From contig JAJYLT010000009.1 of assembly GCA_021787565.1 (NCBI GenBank), positions 1 to 64,000 of the forward strand: a stretch of 64,000 nucleotides of DNA. Reading direction: 5' to 3'. The position numbers and the translations under genes are program-made. Origin of the DNA: Acidobacteriota bacterium. Its GTDB lineage: Bacteria > Acidobacteriota > UBA4820 > DSQY01. The number at the start of each line of letters is the position of its first letter. The first letter of the stretch is position 1. The notes beneath the pieces were generated by a model. That model ran no database searches and had not been told where the DNA came from. It saw only the letters and a program-made list of their open reading frames with translations. Below, in pieces: positions 1 to 12,427 of the stretch.

Positions 1-2268
<2,268 letters not shown>

Positions 2269-2298
2269 AGCGGGGCGCCGCCGGTGAGGAGGGAGCGC

Positions 2299-2937
2299 AT
2301 GAAGATATTTCTGGACACGGCCATCGTCGAGGAGATCCGCGCCGCCCACGCCTGGGGCGTGGTGGACGGGGTCACCACCAACCCGAGCCTCATCGCCCAG
2401 AGCGGGCGCAGGTTCGAGGAGGTCGTGGCGGAGATCTGCTCCATCGTGGATGGCCCCATCTCGGCCGAAGTGACCGCCCCCGGGGCCGAGGCCATGGTGG
2501 CCGAGGCCAGGCCGCTGGCGGCCATCCACAAGAACGTGGTGATCAAGGTGCCCATGACGGCCGAGGGACTGAAGGCGGCCCACGCCCTCAAGGGGCAGGG
2601 TATCCGCACCAACGTCACCCTCATCTTCTCGCCCGCCCAGGCGCTCCTGGCCGCCAAGGCCGGGGCCTCCTTCGTCTCGCCCTTCGTGGGCCGGCTGGAC
2701 GACGTGGGCCACGTGGGCATGGAGCTGGTGGAACAGGTGAGAACCATCTTCGACAATTACGACTACGAGTGCGAGATCATCGCCGCCTCCGTCCGCAGCC
2801 CCCTCCACGTGATCGACGCGGCCCTGGCCGGGGCCGACATCGCCACGGTCCCCTACAAGGTGCTGGAGCAGTGCCTGAAACACCCCCTCACGGACATCGG
2901 TATCGAGCGATTCCTCAAGGACTGGGAGAGAAGATAG
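2299..2937 (+). CDS. Transaldolase / fructose-6-phosphate aldolase family
   Basis: [36 protein letters not shown]...[15 protein letters not shown]...[29 protein letters not shown]. Confidence 0.93.
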   Translation: MKIFLDTAIVEEIRAAHAWGVVDGVTTNPSLIAQSGRRFEEVVAEICSIVDGPISAEVTAPGAEAMVAEARPLAAIHKNVVIKVPMTAEGLKAAHALKGQGIRTNVTLIFSPAQALLAAKAGASFVSPFVGRLDDVGHVGMELVEQVRTIFDNYDYECEIIAASVRSPLHVIDAALAGADIATVPYKVLEQCLKHPLTDIGIERFLKDWERR

Positions 2938-2980
2938 AAACAGGGAGTCAGAGAGACAGGGAAACAGGGAAGAAGGAAAA

Positions 2981-3007
2981 AGGCCCGGGGCGAGGAGCCC
3001 CGGGCCT
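2981..3007. terminator. Bidirectional intrinsic terminator between convergent genes
   Basis: AGGCCCGGGGCGAGGAGCCCCGGGCCT hairpin between two convergent stop codons. Confidence 0.7.
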
Positions 3008-3034
3008 TCTCCTTTCTGGTGCTATCGCTACCTA

Positions 3035-5803
3035 CTACCGGCGGCGCTTCTTCTTGGTGAAGTACTTCTCGATGCCGAGCTGGTTCCACCAGAGCACGTA
3101 GGGGCTGGCCACGAAGATGGAGGAGTAGGTTCCCACGATGATGCCGACGGTCATGACGAAGGAGAAGGAGTAGAGCACCTCGCCGCCGAAGATCAGCATG
3201 GCCACCACCACGAAGAAGGTGAGCAGCGACGTGATCAGGGTCCGGGAGAGGGTCTCGTTGATGGCCTTGTCGAAGAGCTCGTCGTCCTCCTGCTTTCGCG
3301 TGAGCTTCATGTGCTCGCGGATGCGGTCGAAGACCACGATCGTGTCGTTGATGGAGTAGCCGAGCAGCGTCAGCAGGGCGGCGATGGTGGGCAGGTTCAC
3401 CTCGACCCGGAAGAGCGAGAGGGCGCCGACGGCCATCGCGGTATCGTGCACCAGGGAGAGGATGGCGCCCACGCTGAAACGGAACTGGAACCGGAACCAG
3501 GCGTAGAGCAGAATGCCGATGAGCGAGCCGATGACGGCCTCGATGGCCTTGTTCTTGAGCTCCCGGCCCACGGTCGGGCCCACCATGTTGATGCTCTCGA
3601 TGCCGTAAGTGCCCGTGAAGACGTGCGCCTTCAGGTAGGAGAAGAGCGGGTCGGTCATGCCCTTCACGGTGCGTATGGCGTCGAGGTTGGGCAGCACGCC
3701 GCCGGCATCCCGGCGGGCGTCGGCGATGGCCTGGGCCACGATGCCCGCCTGGTCCTGCGTGCCGGAGATCGTCCCCTTGGTGATGGCCGAGGAAACCAGA
3801 TCCTCGATGGCCTTGGTGTTGACCGTGTTCAGGTCCATCTCTCCGGCCGCGAGCGCCGCGTCATCCTGGGGCGTGCGAAGGCCCGCCAGGATCTGCTGGC
3901 TCCTCTTCGCGATGGCGTCCTCGGAGAGGAGCTGGCCCTTTTCGTTCCTGGCGTCCATCCGGATGAGGATGGTGTTGTCCGCGGCCTTGCCGAACCGCAC
4001 GACGGTGATGGTGCCCTTCACGTTCTTGCTCAGGGCCGCCTCCACCGCTCGGGCGTTGATGGAGTGGTTGAACCGCACCTGGATTTCCTGGCCGCCGCGG
4101 AAGTCGATGCCCCAGTTGATGCCCCGCGTGAAGAGGCTCCACATCCCGATGCTGATGAGAATGAAAGAGGCCACGATGAAGTGGACCTTGTACTTCATGA
4201 AAGGGATCTTGGTGCCGCGGAAGGAGTTCACGGGGCCGATGGAAATGGTGGCGGCCTTCTTACCGCCGCCCGTGCGGAAGTGGGTCTCGATGTCGAACAT
4301 GAGGCGCGAGACGAAGACCGCCGTGAACATGTTGGCCAGCAGGCCCACCGTCAGGGTCACGGCGAAACCGCGCACGGGGCCGGTGCCGAACTGCAGGAGG
4401 AAGAGAGCGGACACCCAGTCCGTGACGTGGGTGTCGAAGATCGTGATGAAGGCCTTGGAGAAGCCGTTGGCAATGGAGGTCAGGACCGTCTTCTTCTCCA
4501 GCATCTCATCCTTGATGCGCTCGAAGACGAGGACGTTGGCGTCGATGGCCATGCCCAGCGTGAGGATCACGCCGGCGATGCCGGGGACGGTGAGGGTGAA
4601 GCCGAAGATGCACATGACGCCGGTGAGGATGACCAGGTTCAGCAGGAGGCAGATGTCCGCGTTGAGTCCGGACAGCCGGTAATAGCCCAGCATGAAGAGG
4701 AGAATGGCGATGAGGCCCACGAGGCCCGAGATCGTGCCCTTCCGGATCGAATCGATGCCCATGCTGGGGCCGATGGTGCGCTCTTCGGCGAACTTCGGGA
4801 TGGCGGGCAGGGCGCCCGATTTGAGCTGGAAGACGAGGTCCTGGGCCTCCTGCGGCGTAAAGCGGCCTTCGATGACGCCGCGGTCCCCGATCTCGGCGTT
4901 GATGGTGGGCGTGGAGATGACCACGCCGTCCAGCACGATGTCGAGGGGCTCGTGGAGATGGGTGCGCGTCAGCTCGCGGAAGCGCTCTCCGGCGGAGGCG
5001 GAGAGCTGGAAGCCGACCACCGGCTCACCGAACTGGCCGGACTCCACCCTGACCTCCTGGATGTCGGCGCCCGTGATGGGGGCCACGCTCTTCACGGCGA
5101 AGTAGACCTTACCGCCGAACTTTTCCTGGCTGCCCGGCAGGATCATGACGTCCGGAGGAAGCGTGCCGCCGTAGTCCTTGAGGATGTCCTCCTTGGTGGC
5201 CGCGCCCTGCGTGGGCTTGACTCCGATGTGCCACTCGAGCTGGGCGGCCTTGCCGATGAGGGCCTTGATGTCGGTGGAATCCTCCACGCCGGGCAGCTCC
5301 ACCACGATCTTGTTGGAGCCGAGCTCTCTGTGGATGGAGGGTTCGGAGACGCCGTACTTGTCGATGCGGTTCCGGATCACCTCCACCGATTGCTGGACGG
5401 CCTGGTCCCGCAGGTTCTGCTCGAAGGCATTCTTGAGCGTCAGCGTGTAGTGGCCGATGCCCTGCGAGGCGAAGGTGTAGTTGTTCAGCTCGTTGTCGGC
5501 CAGGTTCCTGACGGCGAGCCCGAGGTTGGGGTCGCTCCCCTCCACCACGATGGTGTTGATGTCGGGCTTGTTGGAGTACAGCTTGGAGTAGGGAATGTTC
5601 TTCTTCTTCAGCGCGTCCTCGACGGTGCGGATATCGGTCTGGACCCGGTTGTACACGGAGACGTCGGTGTCCATGAGCAGGACCAGGTGGACGCCTCCCT
5701 TCAGGTCGAGGCCCTCCTTGAGGCCGTTGTGGAAGAAGAAAAAGACGCTCAACGCAATGACGGCAAGGGTCAGGAGGAGCCGCCACTTGATGGTGTCACG
5801 CAT
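3035..5803 (-). CDS. secDF: SecD-SecF fusion protein translocase subunit
   Basis: 922 aa; SecD GLDLKGGVHLVL and GMAIDANVLVFERIKDE; SecF GINWGIDFRGGQEIQVRF and YSINDTIVVFDRIREH. Confidence 0.93.
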   Translation of the reverse strand: MRDTIKWRLLLTLAVIALSVFFFFHNGLKEGLDLKGGVHLVLLMDTDVSVYNRVQTDIRTVEDALKKKNIPYSKLYSNKPDINTIVVEGSDPNLGLAVRNLADNELNNYTFASQGIGHYTLTLKNAFEQNLRDQAVQQSVEVIRNRIDKYGVSEPSIHRELGSNKIVVELPGVEDSTDIKALIGKAAQLEWHIGVKPTQGAATKEDILKDYGGTLPPDVMILPGSQEKFGGKVYFAVKSVAPITGADIQEVRVESGQFGEPVVGFQLSASAGERFRELTRTHLHEPLDIVLDGVVISTPTINAEIGDRGVIEGRFTPQEAQDLVFQLKSGALPAIPKFAEERTIGPSMGIDSIRKGTISGLVGLIAILLFMLGYYRLSGLNADICLLLNLVILTGVMCIFGFTLTVPGIAGVILTLGMAIDANVLVFERIKDEMLEKKTVLTSIANGFSKAFITIFDTHVTDWVSALFLLQFGTGPVRGFAVTLTVGLLANMFTAVFVSRLMFDIETHFRTGGGKKAATISIGPVNSFRGTKIPFMKYKVHFIVASFILISIGMWSLFTRGINWGIDFRGGQEIQVRFNHSINARAVEAALSKNVKGTITVVRFGKAADNTILIRMDARNEKGQLLSEDAIAKRSQQILAGLRTPQDDAALAAGEMDLNTVNTKAIEDLVSSAITKGTISGTQDQAGIVAQAIADARRDAGGVLPNLDAIRTVKGMTDPLFSYLKAHVFTGTYGIESINMVGPTVGRELKNKAIEAVIGSLIGILLYAWFRFQFRFSVGAILSLVHDTAMAVGALSLFRVEVNLPTIAALLTLLGYSINDTIVVFDRIREHMKLTRKQEDDELFDKAINETLSRTLITSLLTFFVVVAMLIFGGEVLYSFSFVMTVGIIVGTYSSIFVASPYVLWWNQLGIEKYFTKKKRRR

Positions 5804-5813
5804 GAATGCCCCC

Positions 5814-6119
5814 TTATTCCTTAATGAGCCCGGCGATGGCCGACTTGTTGAAGGTGAGCTTCACGTTCTCGGCCACGCGGAGGACCACCGTGTCCTGATC
5901 CACGGCCGTGACGCTGCCCCGGATTCCGCCGATGGTCACCACCTGGTCCCCCGTCTTGAGGGCATCCAGCATCACCCGGTGGGATTTCGCCCGCTTCTGC
6001 TGTGGGCGGATGAGAAGGAAGTAAAAGACCACGATGATGAGGATGATCGGGATGAAGGCGGCCAGCGGGTTTTGGCTGCCCCCCCCGGCCGGCTGCGCCA
6101 TCAAGAGAAACCAGGGCAT
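5814..6119 (-). CDS. yajC: Preprotein translocase subunit YajC
   Basis: MPWFLLMAQPAGGG...FIPIILIIVVFYFLLIRPQQKRAKSHRVMLDALKTGDQVVTIGGI; start at CAT 6117-6119, adjacent to secDF. Confidence 0.93.
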   Translation of the reverse strand: MPWFLLMAQPAGGGSQNPLAAFIPIILIIVVFYFLLIRPQQKRAKSHRVMLDALKTGDQVVTIGGIRGSVTAVDQDTVVLRVAENVKLTFNKSAIAGLIKE

Positions 6120-6574
6120 TGCACTCCTCCTTCTGGGAACCTCCACCCTACCGCGCCCCGCCTGGGAGGTGCGGTGCCTCCGGCCCGCCTGCCGTGGTTC
6201 CCCTCCGCCCCCGTTACCCCGGGGGTTCTGGACCGCAGGGGGGTCGCAGAAGAAGACCTCCGGAGAGCCCGGAAGTCCCAACGCCGCATTATGCCCTGGA
6301 AGGGCTTATGAGTCAACCTATTATGCCCGAGCAGGGTGGGTTGTGCTCGGAACGCGGGGCCGGCGGCCCCGCGCGTTGACAGCCCGCCTCCGGGGGTTCA
6401 CCATGGGGATTCAGGCCGCCGGCCGCGCCGCGCCGGAGGCCGGTAATGCGGGTGTGGAAACTCGGTCCGAGGAGAGGAGGGGCCGTCCTCCCGCGTTCCC
6501 ATCGCCCCTGTTCCCGTTTTCCCCGGGACGGCGCCGCCGTCCCTCGAACCCCCGAGACCCTGTGGAGAGTGGAT

Positions 6575-7159
6575 ATGAAGAAGCTGTGGATTGCCGCCCT
6601 GGTTGCCCTTCTCGCGCTGGCCGCCGCGACCGTGTACGCGGAGAAGGCCGCCTCCGAAAAGCCCACCAAGAAGAACCCCGTGGTGGTGGTCGTGGACATG
6701 GGCCAGATCGTCCGCGAATCGACGCTGTCGAAGCAGATCCAGGCCAAGCTGCAGAGCTGGGGCGAGGGCATGCGGGCCCAAATGGAGCCCAAGATCAAGG
6801 CCTACCAGGAGAAAGAGGCCGCCTTTAAAAAAGACGAGGCCAAGCTCTCCTCCGCCGACAAGGCGAAGCGCAGCCAGGAGCTGGACGCCCTGCGCGGAGA
6901 GCTCCAGCAGATGCAAACCAAAGCGCAGCAGGAGTATCAGCAGCGCCAGCAGGCCGCGGGCGAGCGCATGCAGGCCGCCTTCGGCCCCCTGATGGACAGC
7001 CTGGCCAAGGAAAAGGGCTGGGACGTGGTTCTGAACAAGGGGCAGCAGGACGTCATCTGGGCCTCGGACGCCGTGGACCAGACCGCCGTGGTCCTGGCCC
7101 GCTTCAATGCCCAGGCACCGGCCGCCCCGGCGGCCGCGGCGCCTTCGGTCACGAAATAG
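6575..7159 (+). CDS. OmpH/Skp family periplasmic chaperone
   Basis: Signal peptide MKKLWIAALVALLALAAATVYA; coiled-coil KIKAYQEKEAAFKKDEAKLS...; C-term VVLARFNAQAPAAP. Confidence 0.85.
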   Translation: MKKLWIAALVALLALAAATVYAEKAASEKPTKKNPVVVVVDMGQIVRESTLSKQIQAKLQSWGEGMRAQMEPKIKAYQEKEAAFKKDEAKLSSADKAKRSQELDALRGELQQMQTKAQQEYQQRQQAAGERMQAAFGPLMDSLAKEKGWDVVLNKGQQDVIWASDAVDQTAVVLARFNAQAPAAPAAAAPSVTK

Positions 7160-7183
7160 CGGCTCGATGACCTGAACTCCTTT

Positions 7184-7208
7184 CGGGCGGGGCCGCCGGC
7201 CCCGCCCG
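7184..7208 (+). terminator. Intrinsic terminator hairpin after ompH-like gene
   Basis: CGGGCGGGGCC-GCC-GGCCCCGCCCG. Confidence 0.6.
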
Positions 7209-7290
7209 TTCCGTCTCCGACGGTGCGGCCGTGGTATCCTGGATCGGTAGCGCGAGCCTTACCGGCGGTTCAGCCCGAGCGGAGGCCCCT

Positions 7291-7740
7291 ATGGACCTGA
7301 TTCTGTGGCGCCATGCGGAAGCGGAGGACGGCTTCCCGGATGATGCCCGGGTGCTCACCCCAAAAGGCAAGAGGCAGGCGGAGCGGATGGCCGCGTGGCT
7401 GGCGCCGAGAATCGAGGGGGCCCGGCTGCTGACCAGTCCCTCGGCCAGGGCCGTGGGGACGGCCACGGCTCTCTCCCCGCACGTCGAAGCTCTCCCTTCG
7501 CTCTCCCCGGGCTCCTCGGTCCGGGTCATCCTGGCCGCGGCTGGCTGGCCCGGGGCGAAAGGGGCCGTGGTGGTGGTGGGACACCAGCCCGACCTGGGCC
7601 TGGCCGCGGCCTTCCTGCTCACCGGACGCGAAGCGCCTCTGAGCATCAAAAAGGGCGCCGCCTGGTGGTTTCAGAGCCGGCCCACGCAGGACGGCTGGGC
7701 CACGGTGCTCCGCGCCGTCCTCTCTCCCGACCTCCTGTAA
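7291..7740 (+). CDS. SixA-like histidine phosphatase family protein
   Basis: MDLILWRHAEAEDGF...DARVLTPKGKRQAERMAAWL...VVVGHQPDLG. Confidence 0.87.
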   Translation: MDLILWRHAEAEDGFPDDARVLTPKGKRQAERMAAWLAPRIEGARLLTSPSARAVGTATALSPHVEALPSLSPGSSVRVILAAAGWPGAKGAVVVVGHQPDLGLAAAFLLTGREAPLSIKKGAAWWFQSRPTQDGWATVLRAVLSPDLL

Positions 7741-7779
7741 ATTCCGCTCCCTCCGGGACCCGGAGTAAGGAGGCGCGGC

Positions 7780-7904
7780 GTGCGTGCCCAGCAGGTCCGG
7801 TTCGAAGGCTCGAAGGGTCAGATCCTGACGGGACTGCTCGACGGCCCCGACGAGGGCGGCGCGCGCGCCTGGTGATCGGCCACTCGCTGGGCGGGCGGCG
7901 CTGA
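7780..7904 (+). pseudogene. Remnant of alpha/beta hydrolase (OsmC-fused hydrolase-like), internally deleted
   Basis: GTG start, VRAQQVRFEGSKGQILTGLLDGPDEGGARAW*, then in another frame LVIGHSLGGRR*. Confidence 0.55.
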
Positions 7905-8081
7905 GAACCGCATACCGCCTTCCCTCGGTGATAGGGGTGGTGATGCTGGCCGCTGCATCGCCGCTTGGGCCACGCGCTGGCTGCCGGGCGGGATCTGTTA
8001 GCGCGCAGAGCCGGGGCGGAGCGGGGGTTTGCGCGGGAGCGGATGGGGGCCTATCGTTTAGCCTTGTGCAGGAGCGAGGCC

Positions 8082-8825
8082 ATGGAGAGCCTGATAGCCG
8101 AGGAGCTCAAGCTCCGCCACCAGCCGGTGGCCATTCTCTTCACCGATGAGAAGCCGGAGGGGGGGGCCCGGTTCAAGGAGCACCGCTGGGGCTGCGTCAT
8201 GTCCATGCTCGCCGCCTCCGCCCGGGGCTTCACGGCCGTCTTCGACCGGAAGACCACGGGATGCATGGGCGGTCAGGTGGGCCTCTGCTTCGGCAACGGC
8301 TACCAGGGGCGGGACATGGCCCGCTTTCTCTCCTCGGGCCCCGGCGAGGGCGACCGAGAGGGGCTCGGCTACCTGGAGAGCCCCGAGGTGGCGCGGGCCT
8401 ACCTCAAAGGTCTTCCCTACACGGATATCTCGGAGAGCTACGTGGTGCTCAAGCCCCTGCGGAAGGTCGATCCCGAACGGGAGGAACCCCGGCTCGTGGT
8501 CCTTCTGCCCAACGCCGACCAGGCCAGCGCCCTGTGGGTCCTGGCCAACTACGACCGCCCCAAGGGGGACGGCGTCGTCGCCCCCTTCGCCTCGGGCTGC
8601 CAGTCCATCTGCCTCCTCCCCTACGCCGAGTCCAAGAAACGGAAGCCCCGTGCCGTGCTGGGCGGCATGGACATTTCGGCTCGCCCCCACCTGGATCCCG
8701 ACCTGCTGACCTTCACCGTGCCCTGGCCGCTCTTTCTGGCCATGGAGGATCGGGTGACGGGCAGCTTCCTCGAGCGGGAGACCTGGCAGAAAATCCGCGA
8801 GCGCATTCCCGGATCCGCTGGATGA
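8082..8825 (+). CDS. DUF169 family protein
   Basis: MESLIAEELKLRHQPVAILFTDEKPEG...GFTAVFDRKTTGCMGGQVGLCFG... Confidence 0.75.
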   Translation: MESLIAEELKLRHQPVAILFTDEKPEGGARFKEHRWGCVMSMLAASARGFTAVFDRKTTGCMGGQVGLCFGNGYQGRDMARFLSSGPGEGDREGLGYLESPEVARAYLKGLPYTDISESYVVLKPLRKVDPEREEPRLVVLLPNADQASALWVLANYDRPKGDGVVAPFASGCQSICLLPYAESKKRKPRAVLGGMDISARPHLDPDLLTFTVPWPLFLAMEDRVTGSFLERETWQKIRERIPGSAG

Positions 8826-8862
8826 GACCGAGTCCCGCCCATCGTTTCCTTCGGAGAATCCC

Positions 8863-9513
8863 ATGAGCGAACGCGTGGCCGATGACGGCCTGATCCTCAC
8901 CATCGGAAGCAAGAGTTACTCCTCCTGGTCGCTGCGGCCATGGCTGGCCCTCAAGCAGGCCGGGGTGGCTTTTTCGGAGATGAAGATCGCCCTTCACCGG
9001 CCGGACACGGAGGAGCAGGTGAGGGCCGTTTCGCCCTCGGGCTACGTGCCGCTGTTCAAGGAGGGCGGCCTGCTGGTCTGGGACTCGCTTTCGATCTGCG
9101 AGTACGTGGCCGAGCGGTTCCCCGCCGCGGGGCTCTGGCCGGCCGATCGCGCCGCCCGCGCCGTGGCCCGCTCCGTGAGCGCCGAGATGCACGCGGGTTT
9201 TCCCGATCTCCGCAAGCATCTCTCCTTCAACTGCCGGACCCGCCTTCCCGGATTCCAGGTGCCGCCCGAAGCGCGGGAGGATGCGGACCGCGTCCTGACC
9301 CTCTGGAGCGACCTCCGGGCCAGGTTCGGAAAGGAGGGGCCGTTCCTCTTCGGCTCCTTCAGCGTGGCGGACGCCATGTACGCCCCCGTGGTCCTCCGGT
9401 TCCAGACCTACGACGTGAAGCTGGAGGGGGCCACGGCGGCCTACGCCTCGGCCGTGCGGGAGCTGCCCGCCATGCAGCAGTGGGTCGCCGAGGCCCGGCT
9501 GGAGACGGAGTAG
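8863..9513 (+). CDS. Glutathione S-transferase family protein
   Basis: ILTIGSKSYSSWSLRPWLALKQAGVAFSEMKIAL...SPSGYVPLFKEGGLLVWDSLSICEYVAERFP. Confidence 0.9.
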   Translation: MSERVADDGLILTIGSKSYSSWSLRPWLALKQAGVAFSEMKIALHRPDTEEQVRAVSPSGYVPLFKEGGLLVWDSLSICEYVAERFPAAGLWPADRAARAVARSVSAEMHAGFPDLRKHLSFNCRTRLPGFQVPPEAREDADRVLTLWSDLRARFGKEGPFLFGSFSVADAMYAPVVLRFQTYDVKLEGATAAYASAVRELPAMQQWVAEARLETE

Positions 9514-9538
9514 GCGCCGGATTCGGGGCCCGCCGGCC

Positions 9539-10240
9539 TCAGGCCCAACCCTCGGCGGCGAGGGCGTCGTGGAGCTCGTCGGGGTGGTGCCGGCAGTGGA
9601 ACTCCACCCGGCTCGATTCCGCGTGGGCCTTGCTGTACGGCCAGCCCGAGGCCATCCGGTTGCGCTCGTGGAGCTCGTGGAGGAGGACGAAGGGGCGCTC
9701 CGCCTCCTCGATGGCGTCGTCGATCCAGACCTCGTTCCGGGGCACGAACTCATAGACGTAGTCGTGCCCGCCCTCGGTGTAGTCGATGTCGAAGGCGCTG
9801 CGCACCAGCCTTCCGTTGACGATCCAGACCGAGACGCCGTTCTCAAGGCGCTTCCAGAGCCGCTCGTGAACCTCTTTCCCCTCGGGAAGCTGTTTCCCGG
9901 AGTGGGTCAGCTTGCGTACGTCGCCGGCCCTCCGGCGCTCCTTCCGTTCCGCTTGGTCGGCCAGCACGATGGCCTTTTCGTAGGGCATGCCCCCGGCCAT
10001 CAATCGGTGCTCCGCGAGGAGGTGGTCGATGAAGAAGCGCCGCTCGTCGTGCTCGGCCTCGCGGTCGATCCAGAACTCTTTCTCGGGGATGTAGGGGAAG
10101 CGGTAGTGCTGGCCGAAGTTCGTGAACTCCTCGTCCAGGTGGCCCCTGATGTAGGGGCCGTCCACGATCCACACCTGGATGTCGCCTCGGGTCTCGTCCC
10201 TTTCCAGGTAGGGCGGCTTCAGGGCCTCGCTCATAGTCAC
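9539..10240 (-). CDS. Uncharacterised protein built from two tandem homologous domains
   Basis: VWIVDGPYIRGHLDEEFTNFGQHYRFPYIPEKEFWIDREA... and VWIVNGRLVRSAFDIDYTEGGHDYVYEFVPRNEVWIDDAI... Confidence 0.85.
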   Translation of the reverse strand: MTMSEALKPPYLERDETRGDIQVWIVDGPYIRGHLDEEFTNFGQHYRFPYIPEKEFWIDREAEHDERRFFIDHLLAEHRLMAGGMPYEKAIVLADQAERKERRRAGDVRKLTHSGKQLPEGKEVHERLWKRLENGVSVWIVNGRLVRSAFDIDYTEGGHDYVYEFVPRNEVWIDDAIEEAERPFVLLHELHERNRMASGWPYSKAHAESSRVEFHCRHHPDELHDALAAEGWA

Positions 10241-10492
10241 CTCCTAGGGCCTGCTTAGCCCCGCGATCCGGGCCGGGCCCTTGGGCCCCAGCATACCAGC
10301 GGAGAGTGGAGGGTGGAGAGGGGAGAGGAGGAAGTTGAGCTCCGCTCGTCGCCATCTCCCTTCGGGATGCTGGGCTCGGCCGCAGGGCGGGGAAAAAATC
10401 CCTGGTGGTGCGCGGACTCCTCTTCCGGGTCCCGTGGAATGAAAGGACGGCCCCGGCCCGTTTCTTGCTAAGGTAAGAGCAGGAGGACGATC

Positions 10493-10723
10493 ATGCGCCG
10501 GAAAGTCATCATCACATTCACCTTTGCCTTGGCCCTGGGCGCCCTCGCCGGCTGCGCCGAGCACCACGGCCCCATGGAGAGGGCGGGCCAGGCCGTCGAC
10601 CACGCGGCCAACAAGACCGCCGACGCCGTCGGCACGGCCCTGGAGAAGACCGGCTCGGCCATCGAGCACGGCGGGCAGAAGATCCAGCAAAAGGTGGACC
10701 AGAAGGCCAACGGGAACGGGTGA
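10493..10723 (+). CDS. Small predicted lipoprotein
   Basis: MRRKVIITFTFALALGALAGCAEHHG, lipobox LAGC, alanine/lysine-rich amphipathic tail. Confidence 0.65.
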   Translation: MRRKVIITFTFALALGALAGCAEHHGPMERAGQAVDHAANKTADAVGTALEKTGSAIEHGGQKIQQKVDQKANGNG

Positions 10724-10873
10724 CGAAGAGGCCGGCCCGCCGGCGGATCCACCGAGGCTCCCCCGTTCGCCCTCCTCCGCCTCGCTCCGGAAGGCAGCCG
10801 CTCAAGAGAGGGCGGGCATTATTTTGGACGGCCGCGGTGGCGATATACTGTCCCCGAATCTGAGGGGGACGAC

Positions 10874-12343
10874 ATGAGCCCGTTGGAAGAGAGCCTGCGC
10901 GAACTCGTCGGCAAGGTGGTGGAGAACAACCTCTGGCGGCAGCGGCGGTGCTTCAACCTGATCCCGTCGGAGAACACGCCGTCGCTCCTGGTGAAACTGT
11001 GCGAGATCAGCGATCCCGCCGGCCGCTACGCCGAACACAAGACGGCCCTCAAGCGGGAGCTGGAGTCCCTCCAGGGATCGGGCGCCCTCAAGGGCGACCA
11101 GGTGTACTACTACCAGGGAACCGACTTCATCTACGAGGTGGAGGAGCGGCTCAAGCGGGAATTCGCGGCCTACGTCGGCGGCAGCGAGGTGGAGACGAGG
11201 CCCGTCAGCGGCCAGATGGCCAACGAGATCGTCTTCAAGGGGGTGGTGAAGTTCCTGGCCGGCGCCCCCGAGGGATTTCAGGCGCTGGGCCCCACGGGCC
11301 GGCTGTCCTCCGTGATGAACAACGACCTGAACGCGGGCGGCCACCTCTCGGCGCAGCCCTTCGGCGCCCTCTTCAACTTCGTCGAGGGGGAGGTGGTGCA
11401 CTTCCCCGTGGAAGCCCACAACGCCTACCGGATCGACGTGCCCCGCATGCTGGAGCTGGTGGAGCGGCACCGTCCGGCGCTGGTGGTCCTCGGCAAGAGC
11501 CTCTTTCTCCACCCGGAGCCCGTGCGTGCCCTGCGGGAGCACCTCGACGCGACCTCCGGGCCCCGGCCGGTGGTCATGTACGACGGAGCCCACGTCCTGG
11601 GCCTTCTCGGTCCCCAGTTTCAGGACCCTCTGGCCGAAGGCGCGGACGTGGTTACCGGCTCGACCCACAAGACCTTCTTCGGCCCCCAGCGGGGGATCAT
11701 CGCCTCCAACCTGGCCAAGGGGACGCCGGCTCGCAAGCTCTGGACGGAGATCGTCGGTCGGGCCTTCCCGGGCTCCACGAGCAACCATCACCTGGGCACG
11801 CAGCTCGCCATGCTGGCGGCCGCCCTTGAGATGAACCACTTTCGAGACGGCTACCAGCGCCAGGTCCTGGCCAACGCCAGGGCCTTCGCCCGTTTCTGCG
11901 CCGATGCCGGCATCCCGGTGGAAGGCGGAGAGGCCGAGGGTTTCACCCACACCCACCAGGTGGTGCTGCGGGTGGCCCCCTTCGGCGACGCGAAGGAGAT
12001 CGCGAGCAGCCTGGAGCGGAACAACCTCATCGTGAACTTCCAGGCCCTGCCCGACGATGAGACCTTCTACCATCCCAGCGGCCTGAGGCTGGGCGTCCAG
12101 GAGATGACCCGGTTCGGCATGGTCGAGGCGGACTTCGAGCCCCTCGCGCGCCTGATCGCCGACGTGGTCGTGCGCCGGAGGCCGGTGGGCGCGGAAGTGG
12201 CGGAGTACCGCGCGCGCTTTGGCTCCATGCGCTTCTGCCTGACGCGGGAGGAAACCCTCGGCCTCCTACCCGCGCTCCTGGTGAGCCTCTTTCCCGACGG
12301 AGACTACGCCGAGGCCTTCGCGAGGGCGCTAGAGAAGGCCTGA
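10874..12343 (+). CDS. Serine hydroxymethyltransferase-like PLP enzyme (divergent)
   Basis: NLIPSENTPS...GRYAEHK...TRPVSGQMANEIVFKG...DVVTGSTHKTFFGPQRGII. Confidence 0.8.
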   Translation: MSPLEESLRELVGKVVENNLWRQRRCFNLIPSENTPSLLVKLCEISDPAGRYAEHKTALKRELESLQGSGALKGDQVYYYQGTDFIYEVEERLKREFAAYVGGSEVETRPVSGQMANEIVFKGVVKFLAGAPEGFQALGPTGRLSSVMNNDLNAGGHLSAQPFGALFNFVEGEVVHFPVEAHNAYRIDVPRMLELVERHRPALVVLGKSLFLHPEPVRALREHLDATSGPRPVVMYDGAHVLGLLGPQFQDPLAEGADVVTGSTHKTFFGPQRGIIASNLAKGTPARKLWTEIVGRAFPGSTSNHHLGTQLAMLAAALEMNHFRDGYQRQVLANARAFARFCADAGIPVEGGEAEGFTHTHQVVLRVAPFGDAKEIASSLERNNLIVNFQALPDDETFYHPSGLRLGVQEMTRFGMVEADFEPLARLIADVVVRRRPVGAEVAEYRARFGSMRFCLTREETLGLLPALLVSLFPDGDYAEAFARALEKA

Positions 12344-12427
12344 GGCGCCGTTTGCGCCGGGGGGCTCCGGGCCCTAGATTGGGGGCAGGCACCCATATCC
12401 AATGACTCGCGTGCCGGGAGGTGCATC

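Noticed and set aside
3311-5824. 837-aa ORF antisense to secDF
   Set aside because: Repetitive His/Asp/Glu/Gly/Val composition typical of the antisense frame of a high-GC gene; secDF on the minus strand is unambiguous.
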